Origin: Leptobrachium leishanense
Lineage: Eukaryota > Chordata > Amphibia > Anura > Megophryidae
Length of the DNA: 64,000 nucleotides
Assembly (NCBI GenBank): GCA_009667805.1
Contig: CM019069.1
Location: 98,367,204-98,431,203 of the forward strand
Direction of reading: 5' to 3'
Shown one piece after another: positions 54,645 through 64,000 of the stretch; position 1 is the first letter of the stretch; each line of letters begins with the position of its first letter. A program made the position numbers and the translations under genes. The notes under the pieces were generated by a model. That model had not been told where the DNA came from, did not search any database, and saw only the letters and a program-made list of their open reading frames with translations.

Positions 54645-55670
54645 ACACGCACAGACCCCTCCCGAATTATATACACAGGCACAGACCCCCCCCCAGAATT
54701 ATATACACAGGCACAGACCCCCCCAGAATTATATACACAGGCACAGACCCCCCCAGAATTATATACACAGGCACAGACCCCCCCCAGAATTATATACACA
54801 GGCACAGACCACCCAGAATTATTTACACAGGCACAGACCCCCAGAATTATATACATAGGCACAGGCCCCCAGAAGAACATACAGCACTGGACCCCCAGAA
54901 TAACATACACAGCACTGGACCCCCAGAATAACATACACAGCACTGAGCCCCAGAATATATACCAGCACTGACCCAGAATAACATACCAGCACTGAGCCCC
55001 AGAATAACATACACAGCACTGAGCCCCCAGAATAATATACCCAGCACTGAGCCCCAGAATAATATACCCAGCACTGAGCCCCAGAATAATATACCCAGCA
55101 CTGAGCCCCCAGAATATATACCAGCACTGAGCCCCCAGAATAATATGCACAGCACTGAGCCCCAGAATAATATGCACAGCACTGAGCCCCCAGATAGCAC
55201 AGCACTGAGCCCCAGAATAATATCACAGCACTGGAACCCCAGAATAATATGCACAGCACTGAGCCCCAGAATATATGCACAGCACTGAGCCCCAGAATAT
55301 ATGCACACACTGGACCCCCAAAATAATATACACAGCACTGAGCCCCAGAATAATATACACAGCACTGAGCCCCCAGAATAATATACCCAGCACTGGATCC
55401 CCAGAATAACATACACAGCACTGAGCCCCCAGAATAATTCCCAACACTGAGCCCCCAGAATAATATACCCAGCACTGAGCCCCCAGAATAATATGCACAG
55501 CACTGAGCCCCCAGAATAATATGCACAGCACTGGAACCCCAGAATAATATGCACAGCACTGAGCCCCCAGAATAATATGCACAGCACTGGACCCCCAAAA
55601 TAATATACACAGCATTGGACCCCTAAAATAATATACACAGCACTGAGCCCCAGAATAATATACCCTGCAC
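54645..55670 (+). repeat. ~29-bp minisatellite (agaataatatacacagcactgagccc)
   Basis: About 35 copies in two subtypes: 54645-54860 agaattatatacacaggcac then agaccccccc; 54860-55670 agaataatatacacagcact then gagccccc. The change is gradual near 54860. Spurious ORFs rich in YIILGLSA arise on the minus strand. Confidence 0.95.
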
Positions 55671-55676
55671 TGGTTA

Positions 55677-56047
55677 TATGGATATATTTGCCCCAGCTCA
55701 TAGGGGTATATATTGCCCCCCCAGTTCACGTGGATATTATTGCCCCCCCAGTTCACGTGGATATTATTGCCCCCCCAGTTCACGTGGATATTATTGCCCT
55801 CCCCTGTTCACGTGGATATTATTGCCCCCCCCCCTGTTCACGTGGATATAATTGCCCCCAGTTCACATGGATATAATTGCCCCCAGTTCACATGGATATA
55901 ATTGCCCCCCAGTTCACATGGATATAATTGCCCCCCCAGTTCACATGGATATAATTGCCCCCCAGTTCACATGGATATAATTGCCCCCCCAGTTCACATG
56001 GATATCATTGCCCCCCAGTTCACATGGATATTATTGCCCCCCCAGTT
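55677..56047 (+). repeat. 24-25-bp minisatellite (gttcacatggatataattgc)
   Basis: About 15 copies of ccccagttcacatggatat then aattg. The first unit ccccagctcataggggtat is close to the unit at 30238-30918. Directly follows the 29-bp array. Confidence 0.95.
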
Positions 56048-56098
56048 CAATACAATAACATGTATTCTGTATATCTTTGCAGCTTATTTATTACACGC

Positions 56099-56270
56099 AG
56101 GGCCGGCCCAAGACTCTGTGCTACCTGGGTCCAATGATGAAATGCTACCCCCCAAAAAAAACATGTATGCACGTATCACAGCGTTCCACAGCACTAAAAC
56201 TCACGCTCATACACGCCACACATGATTGTGAGTTTTATTGCTTTGGAACTCTGATATTCTCAGCAAGGAA
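56099..56270 (+). repeat. hAT-like end CAGGGCCGGCCCAAG and a single gtgagttttattgc unit
   Basis: CAGGGCCGGCCCAAGACTCT resembles CAGGGCCGGTGCAAG at 62828. 56180-56262 is one unit of the tandem family at 45424-45800. Confidence 0.5.
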
Positions 56271-56370
56271 ACATCAGTCATATAAAACTGGTACCCATAG
56301 GATTTTTGGTTAGCCATTCTTACCTCACAAAAGCTTCCTGTGTGTTTAAGGTACTACAGTAGTTAGTGCT

Positions 56371-57079
56371 TGTGACAGAACACAATGTCACTGTGCGATT
56401 TGGAGGGGGCTGTGCGCTAGCCTCCTGCCCAAAGACTATGGAAGAGACTATTGGGGGAACTGGTGGGCCTTTTAAATATATTTGGTTTTCACTATTTTAT
56501 ATATCTGCCCGTTTCTTAAATGTTTCTGTCTGTGTGTTATTCCCTTGTGTAGTTATTGTATAGTCTGTGTATTTTGCTTACATTTCCTCAAATATCTAAC
56601 CTTTTCTCTGTATAGTGTGATCTCTGTATAGTACCTGCTTTCTCTATTGTGTAAATTCTCTCTGTAAGAAATTCCTTTTGTTTACCCTGCTTTCTCCTTC
56701 CCCCATTCTCCATTGTTCGACGGTCCTGTGTAGTTATCTGATATGTGCAGCTATCTGCTTGATTGTCTGCAAATGAGGTTGATGGTTGAGTGTATCTCTG
56801 TGCTGTGTAATAAACAGTTATATTCTGACCAAGCTTGAAGTCACGACTCATGATTTAGGGTACCAGGAATCTTCTGCCCGCTGTGCCAAGGAAAGGCTCC
56901 AGGTCTACAGCTTTAGCGTATTTCTGGGGGTACTAGCCATGCTCTCTACATACACCGGGCCTTAAGCTGCGGCTAAGGTACTAGAGAAAGGTGTGAGAGT
57001 CACGAGGAGAAACTGGGTGTCCAGCGAGGAAGCGGCATTTGGCAGATGTGACCCTGTCCGGGCACAGAGATCTGTTACA
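56371..57079 (+). repeat. Element B 5' LTR
   Basis: TGTGACAG ... CTGTTACA. An aataaac signal is near 56809. Confidence 0.92.
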
Positions 57080-57080
57080 G

Positions 57081-57092
57081 TGGTGGCAGCGC
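57081..57092 (+). other. Element B primer-binding site
   Basis: tggtggcagcgc, one base after the LTR. The first 11 bases are the same as the element A site (CGCTGCCACCA inverted); the rest diverges. Confidence 0.65.
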
Positions 57093-57172
57093 GTGGGGTG
57101 CTTCCTACAGCCCAAGTACATCCAAATCACTGGGATTCAATATTCAGACAGTGCGGCATAAGGAAGCAGGAG

Positions 57173-58733
57173 ATGGCCACAGTCACAGAGACAGACTTCA
57201 GACGTAGGTTACGAGAATGGCAGAACCAGCATAGGGGGCCGATGACGGAACAGGTCCTGCAAGGAAGAGCGTGCAAAGATCCGCCTGATGATGTGGTGGG
57301 AAGATTTTCAAGCCGAGTGAATGTACAATGGTAAAATGATCCCCTTGGGCTACGTAAGGTATGAGATAATGTTGGAGAGTCGTATGGTGGGCATGGGAGA
57401 ACAGCCACCAGAAGATGTGCAGGAGCTCCGCAAACTGATTCTGAAGGAAATGGCACTAGAGGAAAGATACAGACCCCTCCGATGGTATGTAGCAAAAGTG
57501 TACCCCTGGCTAGCAGATGACAGCCCGACGGAAGGCTATGGCGGCCTTGGACTGTTACATGAGAAGCTAGTGGAGGATCCAGATTTCGGGAGTGAATCAG
57601 AGTGGCGTCTGGAGGATATCTTGGAGTGCTGAGAGATGGAGCTCTCTGGCAAAGTTTTGTTCCAGGAGGATGTGGAATTCCTCGGTGTCCAGGAATGGGA
57701 GCTGGAAATAGCCAACAAGAAGTTGTTAGAGTCCAATCAACAGCTAGGCTTGGCTCCCTTTGGCTGGGTCGACCTAGAAAGACCAGCAGACACGCAGGCC
57801 AGGGGGCAGAGTACCAGTAGTTTCTGCCCAGCAAGTGCGGCAGTGTTTGGATCGTCAAGGGGAGGAAGAAAGTCAGAGGCCCGAGATGGTGGACACCGAG
57901 AAAAAGGATCTTATCGACAGTTCCGTCGAGGAGGAACAGCTACAAGGGGACTGCCAAGCAATGCTAGATTATGGTCAGCAACTTGGCTCAGAGTTTATGC
58001 CCCTAGAGCAGCAGATTTCCCTAGTGCAAGAGCGGAGGACAGCAGACATTACATGACCCACAGAGGAAGAGGCTGCGGCCCTTCCCACAGAGCCCGGAAG
58101 ATGTGGGGCAGTTGGCCCAGATTCAACGTTTGTATCGGCAAGCGCTCCAGCGTTTATGGATTATAATCTATGTACGGGAGAGCAGTTTCCCAACCCAGCG
58201 GAAAAGCTGGCATCGCAACAGGGGGCATCTCCGGGAGAGAGTGCTGTTTGTACCTCTCCCCAACTGCAGGTAATAATCCCAGGAGGGGAGACAGCTGGTC
58301 TCACTCCTCAACAGATTGAGCCCCAGCGTGAGGATGGGTGTGCCCCCTTTTTCCAGTCACCATGTGCTGCTGACCCCTCCCCCAGGATGTGGAAGACATT
58401 TACTGTGGGATTATAGATGAGACTATGGTTTCCAAATGTGTGCCCTCTGAGTGCTGGGCAGTTGGCGCAGATTCCCAGCCATCACCTGATGAGACACCAG
58501 CCACCCCCCATTCTCTCCAGCAGCTGATCGCAATACCAGGAGATGGGGCAGCTGTCATTTCTCCTGAGTGGACAGCACAATCTAGGGGAGACTGCAGAAG
58601 CAGTTTTGCTTCTCAGCGCCTGAATCAAACTTTCCGGCAGGATGTTTTTCTGGGGTGGGAGTTTGCGACTAACGCAGGTCTAGACCTGTGGGAGGTCGAG
58701 GACCTGGTTAGTCTGTTTTGGAAGGGGGAGATA
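57173..58733 (+). pseudogene. Element B coding region, homologue of element A proteins
   Basis: Starts MATVTETDFRRRLREWQNQH (57173). A shift near 57320 leads to EDVQELRKLILKEMALEERY and GGLGLLHEKLVEDPDFGSES (57321-57632). A TGA at 57630-57632 is followed in the same phase by LFQEDVEFLGVQEWELEIAN and QLGLAPFGWVDLERPADTQA. Later frames carry PAEKLASQQGASPGESAVC (about 58193) in the place of the ELATGQSAAGLCP motifs. The order and blocks match element A ORF1 end and ORF2. The end holds the purine run gaagggggagata (58721-58733). Confidence 0.7.
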
Positions 58734-60970
58734 TGTGACAGAACACAATGTCACTGCGATTTGGAGGCGCCTGTGCGCTAGCCTCCTGCCCAGAGACTAT
58801 GGCCCATGAAAGAGACTATTGGGGGAACTGGTGGGCCTTTTAAATATATTTGGTTTTCACTATTTTATATATCTGCCAGTTAACTAAATATTTGTGTTAT
58901 TCCCTTGTGTAGTTATTGTATAGTCTCTTGTTGTGTATTTTACGTACATTCCCTCAAATATCTAACCTTTTCTCTGTATAGTGTGATCTCTGTATAGTAC
59001 ATGCTTTCTCTATTGTGTAAATTCTCTCTGCAAGAAATTCCTTTTGTTTACCCTGCTTTCTCCTTCCCCCATTCTCCATTGTTTGACAGTCCTGTGTAGT
59101 TATCTGATATGTGCAGCTATCTGCTTGATTGTATGCAAATGAGGTTGATGGTTGAGTGTATCTCTGTGCTGTGTAATAAACAGTTCTATTCTGACAAAGC
59201 TTGAAGTCACGGCTCATGATTTGGGGTACCAGAAATCTTCTGCCCGCTGTGCCATGGAAAAGCTCCAGGTCGGGGGCGTGGCCGGCTGTTCACAGGAGCG
59301 GACGTTTTTTGCTGGAGCTCAGAACGTCTGCTCCTTCTGGGGACCTTTACCTGATTTTTGAGTGCCAATTTTCCTACTGACTTTGGGTCTGAGTGGCTGG
59401 CCACCAGTTCTGACCTGTCCAGAGGCCGTTTTTAGTCCCCCCTCCCCTCCGGACGTGAGACAACCCTGGCTGCGGTAACTCAGTGATTGGAGTGAGGAGA
59501 CGGTGGCCATTTTGAGGCCTGCCACCTACGTGAAGCCTTGTGATGGAGGGCCCCCATCTCTTGGATGCTGGGTTCATGGGAGCGGCGGTCGGACCCGCGG
59601 GTTGGAGACGAGATGGACCCCCCCCTCTGGAGCTGTGGAGGCCGCTATTGGCGGCATAGATGCCTGTTTATTTCTGCCGGAGGGGGAGGACGCGGATGGC
59701 CCACTCACTAGAGGGGTATGGCGCAGGATGTTAGCCGCACTGCGATGCTGACGGGAAGAGGGGTCTCAGTGGTCTACAGGGAACGGGGCCGGTAATCCTC
59801 CAATACCCCACTGTGTTCTGCCCTCCTGCTGCCGCAGCCAATGAGAGAGACAGCGTAGATAAAGGTGTGGCTGCGGTCCCAGCTCGAGAGTCCCGTTTCC
59901 CTGGAATGTCCCTGACTTTCGCTGATGGCGGTGAGGCTGATATCCGCACCCCACAGATGGTGGCTATGCTGGCAGGACGGAGGCAGGCAGTGCCACCCCG
60001 AAGGACTGGGACAGGCCGTCTCGCCCAGTTGGCGGCCAGGAAGGTGCGGAGGCGCACGCAGCACCGCCGAATGGACCTACGGAAGAGATATGGTGCTTGC
60101 AGATCGGTCCGGGCCTTTCGAGGATTTAACAATCAGCTGGCGGTCATGACGGCACGGATGTACGCACTGAGACACTGAGGTTCAGCTTCAGAATACTTAT
60201 CTCTGCCGAGCATACTCGCCCAAGGGGACAGTGAGACCTAGACGACTCTGCATTTACCTGCCTGCGATGGTACGGCCCCCTCTACTGTATACCGGCTGAC
60301 TTTGCTCTATTTTATTTTCCCCCTTTTACTTTTCTCCCTTTTGGCTTACCCCTCCGCAAGCTGAGTTATACCGCTGACACTTCTTTTCGATTCTGGTATT
60401 TGACTTGAGAGTTCTCCCCCATTTTTCTCCCCTCCCTTTGATTCAGAGACGCTTCGACCACCATTCTATTTTATTTTATTTTTCTCTCTGTTGTTCCCCA
60501 GCTGGGGATGCATTTGAGACTTTGTGGCTTTATTTTAGTTGACTTTTTATTTTAATCCCCCCCCCCCTTCTGTTCCGCTACATTTTGTTGGTTTCTTTTT
60601 TTTATGAGACCCCCCTTTTTTTTTATTTTTTTTTTTATTCTATCTGCATTTCTTATGTGAGTATATTATCTGGCCCTACGAGGCCACTTGAGCTGGTTAA
60701 TCTGTGACCTTTTCTTATTGAAAATAAAAATAATAAATAAATAAATAAATAGGTCTCATTCTAAATTAATTAAAAAAAAAAAAAAGCTCCAGGTCTACAG
60801 CTATGGCTCATTTCCGGTGGGTGCTAGCCAGGCTCTCTACATGCACCGGGCCTTTAGCTGCAGCTAAGGTACTAGAGAAAGGTGTGAGGGTCACGAGGAG
60901 AAACTAGGTGTCCAGCGAGGAAGCGGCATTTGGCAGAGGTGACCCTGTCCGGGCACAGAGATCTGTTACA
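58734..60970 (+). repeat. Element B 3' LTR (58734-59271 and 60782-60970)
   Basis: Starts TGTGACAG after the purine run and ends CTGTTACA before GTGCT. The L1-derived unit lies within it. Confidence 0.9.
59272..60781 (+). mobile_element. L1-derived unit without reverse transcriptase
   Basis: Target duplication AAAAGCTCCAGGTC (59258-59271, 60782-60795), 5' start GGGGGCGTGGCCGG as in the L1 at 61378, and an (aata)n plus poly-A end at 60722-60781. Only 1510 bp, so 5' and 3' L1 ends are joined without ORF2. An ORF at 59813-60178 (basic, RKVRRRTQHRRMD) is unrecognised. It is either an internally deleted L1 or a non-autonomous parasite. Confidence 0.8.
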
Positions 60971-60975
60971 GTGCT

Positions 60976-61290
60976 CATTTCTCTTGCTGGTGTGAAAATG
61001 CTTGTTACATCTACGTATGCTTTTATGTACTGCCGCTTTGTAATGGTAAACCGTTTCTGGCTGTAAATCCTAACTTTCTTGAATGAAAACTGTGGTTCCT
61101 TATCCACCCCTGGTCATAATAAAGTTAATATCTTTAAAGCAAGTTTGTGTTTCTCTGTTTTTTCTTGCCTTGTCAAAATGATTTTATTTAGTATCTACCT
61201 GTCCTAGGGGATGGATCTACCCACTATTTAATTCAGCTAAATGAGGATTTACTGTTAGAAACAAATCTATACATAATAAATTCTATTTCG
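60976..61290. other. Flanking sequence, possible old 3' UTR
   Basis: No ORF. ataataaagttaatatc (about 61115-61131) includes a polyadenylation-like signal. Whether this belongs to the LITAF gene 7 kb upstream cannot be said. Confidence 0.3.
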
Positions 61291-61377
61291 AAGCATTTTC
61301 CATTGAATAAAAAACAAAAATACTCAAATTATTCTCAAATTAATCAGCAACTAATTGATAATGAGAATAGTTGACAT
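61291..61377. repeat. hAT-like terminal fragment
   Basis: caactaattgataatgagaa then tagttgac resembles 48296-48316 in the right end of the outer hAT element. It is cut at 61377 by the L1. Confidence 0.5.
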
Positions 61378-62600
61378 GGGGGCGTGGCTTGGCTGCCGAT
61401 CGCGATGGCCGCTTGATTTGGGAGCTCCGCGCTGACCAGCACCATACAGCCTCACCCCAGCACTTCAGCCGCTGTAATGGGGAAAACAAATAAGCCCTCA
61501 GCCAGCAAGAAGCCTCAGGAGGGTGTGCGGTGTAGCGGCGCCTCGAATTTGCTTTCTTTTCTCCTACCACCGGAGGTACTCCCGGAGGCCGCAGTGAAGC
61601 CGGGGCCTATAGTATATCTGCCTGCGGATCCACCGGCGGTCTCACCCTCGCTCCCGGGGCACATGGAGGACACAACCCCGCCAAGTTCCCTGCCAGTGCC
61701 CAGGCAGAAGACCCAGCCACATGGGGTGAGTTATTGAGGGCTCTCCCCACACGCGCAGACATACAGGCGCTACAGAACTCCATAATGGCAGAATTGCATC
61801 ACATAAGGACGGATGTCCAAGGCCTACATGACAGGGTTGCCTCCTTGGAAGCAGATAATGACAGGGCAAGGCACACTCAGACCGCCACGTCGGATTTGCT
61901 AGATCTCCGCTCAGCCCAAATGAGAAGCATGGCGCAGCACATAATGGATCTGGATAACAGGGGCCGCCCCAACAACCTGCGCCTCAGGGGTCTCCCAGAA
62001 ACCGAAGAATCTCCTGCTGAACTCAGATTGGCACTCACTAATATTTTTAACTCTTTGATGGAACGACCCGCTGATACCAGGATTGATTATGTTCGAGCCC
62101 TTCGCCCACGGGGTCCTCCGGGGGGCCTGCCACGAGATGTTGTTTGCTGTCTTGCCAACTTCAGCCTTAAAGAGGATTTATTACGACACTCGCGGAATTC
62201 TACACAGTTTTCGTATGAAGGATCACCGCTGCAGCTCTATCCTGACCTCTCACCGGCCACTCTGGCCTACAGAAGGGCCCTGAAACCCCTCACGGGTCAA
62301 CTGATAGGCACGTTCCACCTGTAGCGGATCTTTTGGGCTATCGGGCTGGTGGTGACGACTCCGGCGGGTCCATATTTGGTGTCCGCGGCAGAAGACATAC
62401 CTCCATTATTGGCGGACTTACAACTTCCACCCATCCAACTTCATTGGCTGGACCCCCTTGCCCTATACTCCACACCCCACGGATGTCCACCCCGGCAGGG
62501 TCTACCTCTGAGACCCCCGAGGTCTGTCTCTCAGACCCCGAGGAGGGCCGGACTTGTTGGCTGAACCTGTCCCTTTAAATGAAGGATTACGGCCTGTGTT
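61378..62600 (+). pseudogene. L1 5' end and ORF1
   Basis: Starts GGGGGCGTGGCTTGG. ORF1: 61477-61737 (MGKTNKPSASKKPQEG, basic and Pro-rich), then 61734-62324 with a coiled coil (RTDVQGLHDRVASLEADNDR), the RRM (RGRPNNLRLRGLPETEESPA) and the start of the C-terminal domain (RPRGPPGGLPRDVVCCL). 62349-62564 continues the C-terminal domain in another frame (EDIPPLLADLQLPPIQLH). Two frameshifts. ORF2 is not seen. L1 ORF1p is an RNA-binding trimeric chaperone. Confidence 0.82.
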
Positions 62601-62827
62601 GTTCACATTCGAATGTTATGGCTGGTGGGCCCTACGCTAGCTTGCCTTCCTGCTGGACTTTGCTGCTCGGTGTGTGGGGACCCACACACGTGGTCATGGA
62701 CCGGTGGCTTTATGGGCGTCCTGATCGCTTCAAGGTTTTTCCCAGAAGTCCCTCTGCACTTGCTGCCCATGCCACTCTCATCGGGACTCTGCCACGTGTC
62801 TTCTGTAGTGGCACAAAGATGATACCC
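62601..62827. other. No feature recognised
   Basis: Downstream of L1 ORF1 but without ORF2 motifs. Confidence 0.4.
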
Positions 62828-63257
62828 AGGGCCGGTGCAAGCATTTTTGTCTACTCAGGCGAAGGTGCGTTTTGGTGCCCCCCCCCTCCAATATCAGCAT
62901 AGAGATGCATAATAATAGTCTCTATCAGGAGTATTTAGTGTCTTCTCACCGAAAGTAAAGGACGCTGAATGTTGCTCTTGCAAGGACAACCTCTAGCAGT
63001 GGTCTGAGTCACTGATTGATTGGCACTATGGCACAGGAGTGTCACCAAAACTATGCTGTGCCTGGTGGTGCCACTTCTGTGCCACATTGCCAATACCCAC
63101 AATATATTACCAGTGTCACAGCTTCCGTACCTTACCACTTGTTGTGGTGGGTCTGTGGCTGCCTTTCTCATTCGGGCCACTGACGTACAGTCCACTGTCC
63201 AGCAGGGTCCTCCTCAGGGTATCAGTCTGTAGATATAGTCTCCAGTGGGAGCAGTTC
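62828..63257 (+). repeat. hAT-like left end CAGGGCCGGTGCAAG
   Basis: CAGGGCCGGTGCAAGCATTT then ttttggtgccccccccc is a common vertebrate hAT-like terminus. The right end lies beyond the window, so the array below is probably inside this element. Confidence 0.6.
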
Positions 63258-64000
63258 TATTTAACAGTGATATAGAAAGGGTAGTAGATACATGGAATAG
63301 CCTCCCAGTGAGAACAGTAAAAGTGATATAGCAAGGGTAGTAGATACTGCTCCCACTGGGAGGCTATTCCATGTATCTACTACCCTTTCTATATCACTGT
63401 TACATGGAATATCCTCCCAGTGGGAGCAGTAACAGTGATATAGAAAGGGTAGTAGATACATGGAATATCCTCCCAGTGGGAGCAGTATCTACTACCCTTT
63501 CTATATCACTGTTACATGGAATAACCTCCCAGTGGAGCAGTAACAGTGATATAGAAAAGAAGGTAGTAGATACATGGAATAACCTCCCAGTGGGGGCAGT
63601 AACAGTGATATAGAAAGGGTAGTAGATACTGCCCCCACTGGGAGGCTATTCCATGTATCTACTACCCTTTCTATATCACGGTTACTGCCCCCACTGGGAG
63701 GCTATTCCATGTAACCGTGATATAGAAAGGGTAGTAGATACATGGAATAGCCTCCAGTGGGAGCAGTAACAGTGATATAGAAAAGGTAGTAGATACTGCC
63801 CCCACTGGGAGGTTATTCCATGTATCTACTACCTTTTCTATATCACTGTTACTGCTCCCACTGGGAGGCTATTCCAACAGTGATATAGAAAAGGTAGTAG
63901 ATACTGCCCCCACTGGGAGGTTATTCCATGTATCTACTACCCTTTCTATATCACTGTTACTGCCCCCACTGGGAGGTTATTCCATGTATCTACTACCTTT
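63258..64000. repeat. Modular inverted array derived from a LINE C-terminus
   Basis: Made of two half-units, A (aacagtgatatagaaagggt then agtagat) and B (acatggaatagcctcccagt then gggagcagt), alternately direct and inverted, about 14 units or half-units, continuing past the window. Plus frames read ERVVDTWNSLPVGAV, the same peptide as the CR1 C-terminus at 17063-17320. Strand switches occur at the A/B joint (agtagatact) and at the outer ends. Confidence 0.9.

Larger units (their letters stand above)
56371..60970 (+). mobile_element. Element B: complete polymerase-less LTR retrotransposon
   Basis: 5-bp duplication GTGCT (56366-56370, 60971-60975). 5' LTR 709 bp, internal region 57080-58733, 3' LTR interrupted by an L1-derived insertion. 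The coding region is homologous to element A and lacks pol. LTRs differ by many substitutions and indels (for example a ~7-9-bp insertion near 58803), so it is older than element A; the frame is broken several times. Confidence 0.92.

Noticed and set aside
54558..55783. Long ORFs with YIILGLSA repeats
   Set aside because: Translated 29-bp minisatellite with no domain or signal.

Overview
This is vertebrate genomic DNA, most likely from an anuran amphibian. The reasons are two spliced exons of a LITAF-family gene, a CR1/L2-type LINE carrying a 2A peptide, and piggyBac, Tc1, hAT, L1, Ty3/gypsy and gamma/epsilon-like retroviral remnants of the frog type. Almost everything else is transposable elements and satellites. 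There are no operons, and most open frames are transposon genes or translated tandem repeats.

Layout. 1-5728: 3' half of a decayed Ty3/gypsy element with its 3' LTR. 5738-10810: piggyBac-type and other MITEs, CT-rich DNA, a LINE tail. 10814-18770 (minus strand): a broken endogenous retrovirus whose pol frame contains an opioid-growth-factor-receptor (OGFR) domain between RNase H and integrase. 18771-25880: unrecognised DNA, a second piggyBac-type MITE, a 183-bp tandem array ending in a transposon terminus, a 22-bp minisatellite.

25883-48353 is a nested stack. An old hAT-like element (near-matching 8-bp flanks) received a minus-strand CR1/L2-like LINE with a 2A peptide. The LINE was then hit by (i) a 9.3-kb transposon whose inverted arms are arrays of ~175-bp repeats (26755-36079), itself holding a hAT (27394-31059) that holds a smaller TIR element, a solo LTR and minisatellites; (ii) a Tc1 element (36426-37929); (iii) a hAT filled by a 21-bp minisatellite (39951-40963); (iv) a young complete LTR retrotransposon, 'element A' (41291-47604), which was in turn hit by another hAT (44519-46099). 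Target-site duplications and resumption of the interrupted reading frames support these joints.

48354-53850: MITEs, a second Tc1 split by a foldback element, large inverted repeats. 53853-54286: two LITAF exons, the only host gene seen. 54374-56200: minisatellites. 56371-60970: a second complete LTR element, 'element B', encoding proteins related to those of element A and carrying an L1-derived insertion in its 3' LTR. 61378-62600: L1 5' end and ORF1. 62828-64000: hAT-like end and a modular inverted array derived from a LINE C-terminus, running off the window.

The most unusual points are the OGFR domain inside a retroviral pol frame, a polymerase-less LTR-element protein family (elements A and B) with a repeated motif ending in GLCP, and one minisatellite core shared by three separate arrays. 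All boundaries were read by eye; no alignment or database search was possible.
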